Shown here: piece by piece, positions 5,922-6,374 of the stretch | How positions within the stretch are numbered: position 1 is the stretch's first letter | Layout of the letters: every line of letters starts with the position of its first letter | Source: Nitrospirota bacterium | GTDB lineage: Bacteria > Nitrospirota > Nitrospiria > Nitrospirales > UBA8639 | DNA length: 6,374 nt | Direction: 5' to 3' | NCBI GenBank assembly: GCA_003235785.1 | Contig: QJYE01000293.1 | Location: 1-6,374 of the forward strand | Translations under genes and position numbers: made by a program | The notes under the pieces: generated by a model | Told to the model about the DNA's origin: nothing | The model's database searches: none | Seen by the model: the letters and a program-made list of their open reading frames with translations, nothing else

Positions 5922-6374
5922 CTATCCAACTTTTGCTCGTCGAATTTTATTTTCGTTGCGTTCACAAATGTATAAATTTCCTTGGGCGTCCAAGGTGAGT
6001 CCAGCGGGAGCGTTCACAATCGCCTCGGTGGCGATGAGACCATCTCCATGCTTCAGCATGCCTGCGTCTTCTTTGGCCACAAACCGAGCAGCCCCACAGC
6101 CACCCATATTTTTATCGTCATAGCCACTATCTCCATTACCAGCTACGGTGGTAATGATTCCCGTTTTGGCGTCTACCTTCCGTACCCGATGATTCATGGA
6201 GTCGGATATATACACATTCCCTTCCTGATCGACAACAGCACTTTCCGGAACATTCAGCATGGATTTTACGGCTAATTTCCCATCCCCATCAAACCCAAAC
6301 CGACACACGCCGGCAATGGTAGAAACCACGCCGGTCTTCATATCAATCTTCCGAATACGATTAGTTCCCTTATC
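5922..6374 (-). CDS. NHL-repeat protein, C-terminal portion (partial)
   Basis: The frame is open from the right edge to a TAG at 5922-5924, giving the last 150 residues; the N-terminus and any signal peptide lie outside the window. The repeat hallmarks are clear: NRIRKIDMKTGVVSTIAG at about 5-22, then an F-x-G-D-G element, EGNVYISDSMNHRVRKVDAK at 51-70, TGIITTVAGNG at 71-81, and QGNLYICERNENKIRR at 131-146. These are blades of a beta-propeller of the NHL type, usually an extracytoplasmic protein-binding or carbohydrate-binding scaffold rather than an enzyme. The last blade carries about 23 extra residues between the A-G-N-G and G-N-L-Y elements, including K-N-M-G-G-C-G. The gene runs in the same direction as the heme b operon but is separated from it by 328 bases, so shared transcription is uncertain. 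An internal ATG at 6341 is not the real start, because the repeat continues through it. Confidence 0.87.
   Translation of the reverse strand, partial: DKGTNRIRKIDMKTGVVSTIAGVCRFGFDGDGKLAVKSMLNVPESAVVDQEGNVYISDSMNHRVRKVDAKTGIITTVAGNGDSGYDDKNMGGCGAARFVAKEDAGMLKHGDGLIATEAIVNAPAGLTLDAQGNLYICERNENKIRRAKVG

Noticed and set aside
1..6374. CRISPR arrays, insertion sequences, transposases, tRNA or rRNA genes
   Set aside because: No direct-repeat arrays, terminal inverted repeats, transposase motifs or tRNA-like cloverleaf sequences were seen on either strand by eye.

Overview
This window looks like chromosomal DNA from a bacterium whose metabolism relies heavily on periplasmic c-type cytochromes. The best guess is Nitrospirota (Nitrospira-like), because it combines a type II DMSO-reductase-family heme b (gamma-like) protein, two multiheme cytochromes of the cytochrome c554 type and an NHL-repeat protein. 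That placement is inference; no rRNA or other phylogenetic marker is present.

Layout, left to right. Bases 1-126 are the 3' end of ilvD (dihydroxy-acid dehydratase) on the plus strand. Every other supported gene is on the minus strand, so transcription runs right to left. In transcription order they are: the C-terminal part of an NHL-repeat protein (5922-6374, entering from beyond the right edge); a 328-base gap with a possible weak promoter; an exported ethylbenzene-dehydrogenase-gamma-like heme b protein (4730-5593); a small exported PDZ protein (4244-4696); a pentaheme cytochrome c (2920-4233); a second, related pentaheme cytochrome c (1619-2860); and a cytoplasmic HI0933-like flavoprotein (275-1513) that converges on ilvD.

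The four genes from 5593 down to 1619 are separated by 33, 10 and 59 bases. All four products carry signal peptides, so they form a likely operon for an extracytoplasmic electron-transfer module: one predicted heme b carrier, ten predicted c-type hemes in two paralogous proteins, and a PDZ protein with no protease domain. No molybdopterin catalytic subunit, Fe-S subunit, chaperone or membrane quinone module is visible. The redox enzyme that this module serves is therefore either outside the window or encoded elsewhere, and this orphan arrangement is the most interesting thing here. The flavoprotein and ilvD are housekeeping-like and appear more GC-rich in hand-counted samples than the cytochrome block.
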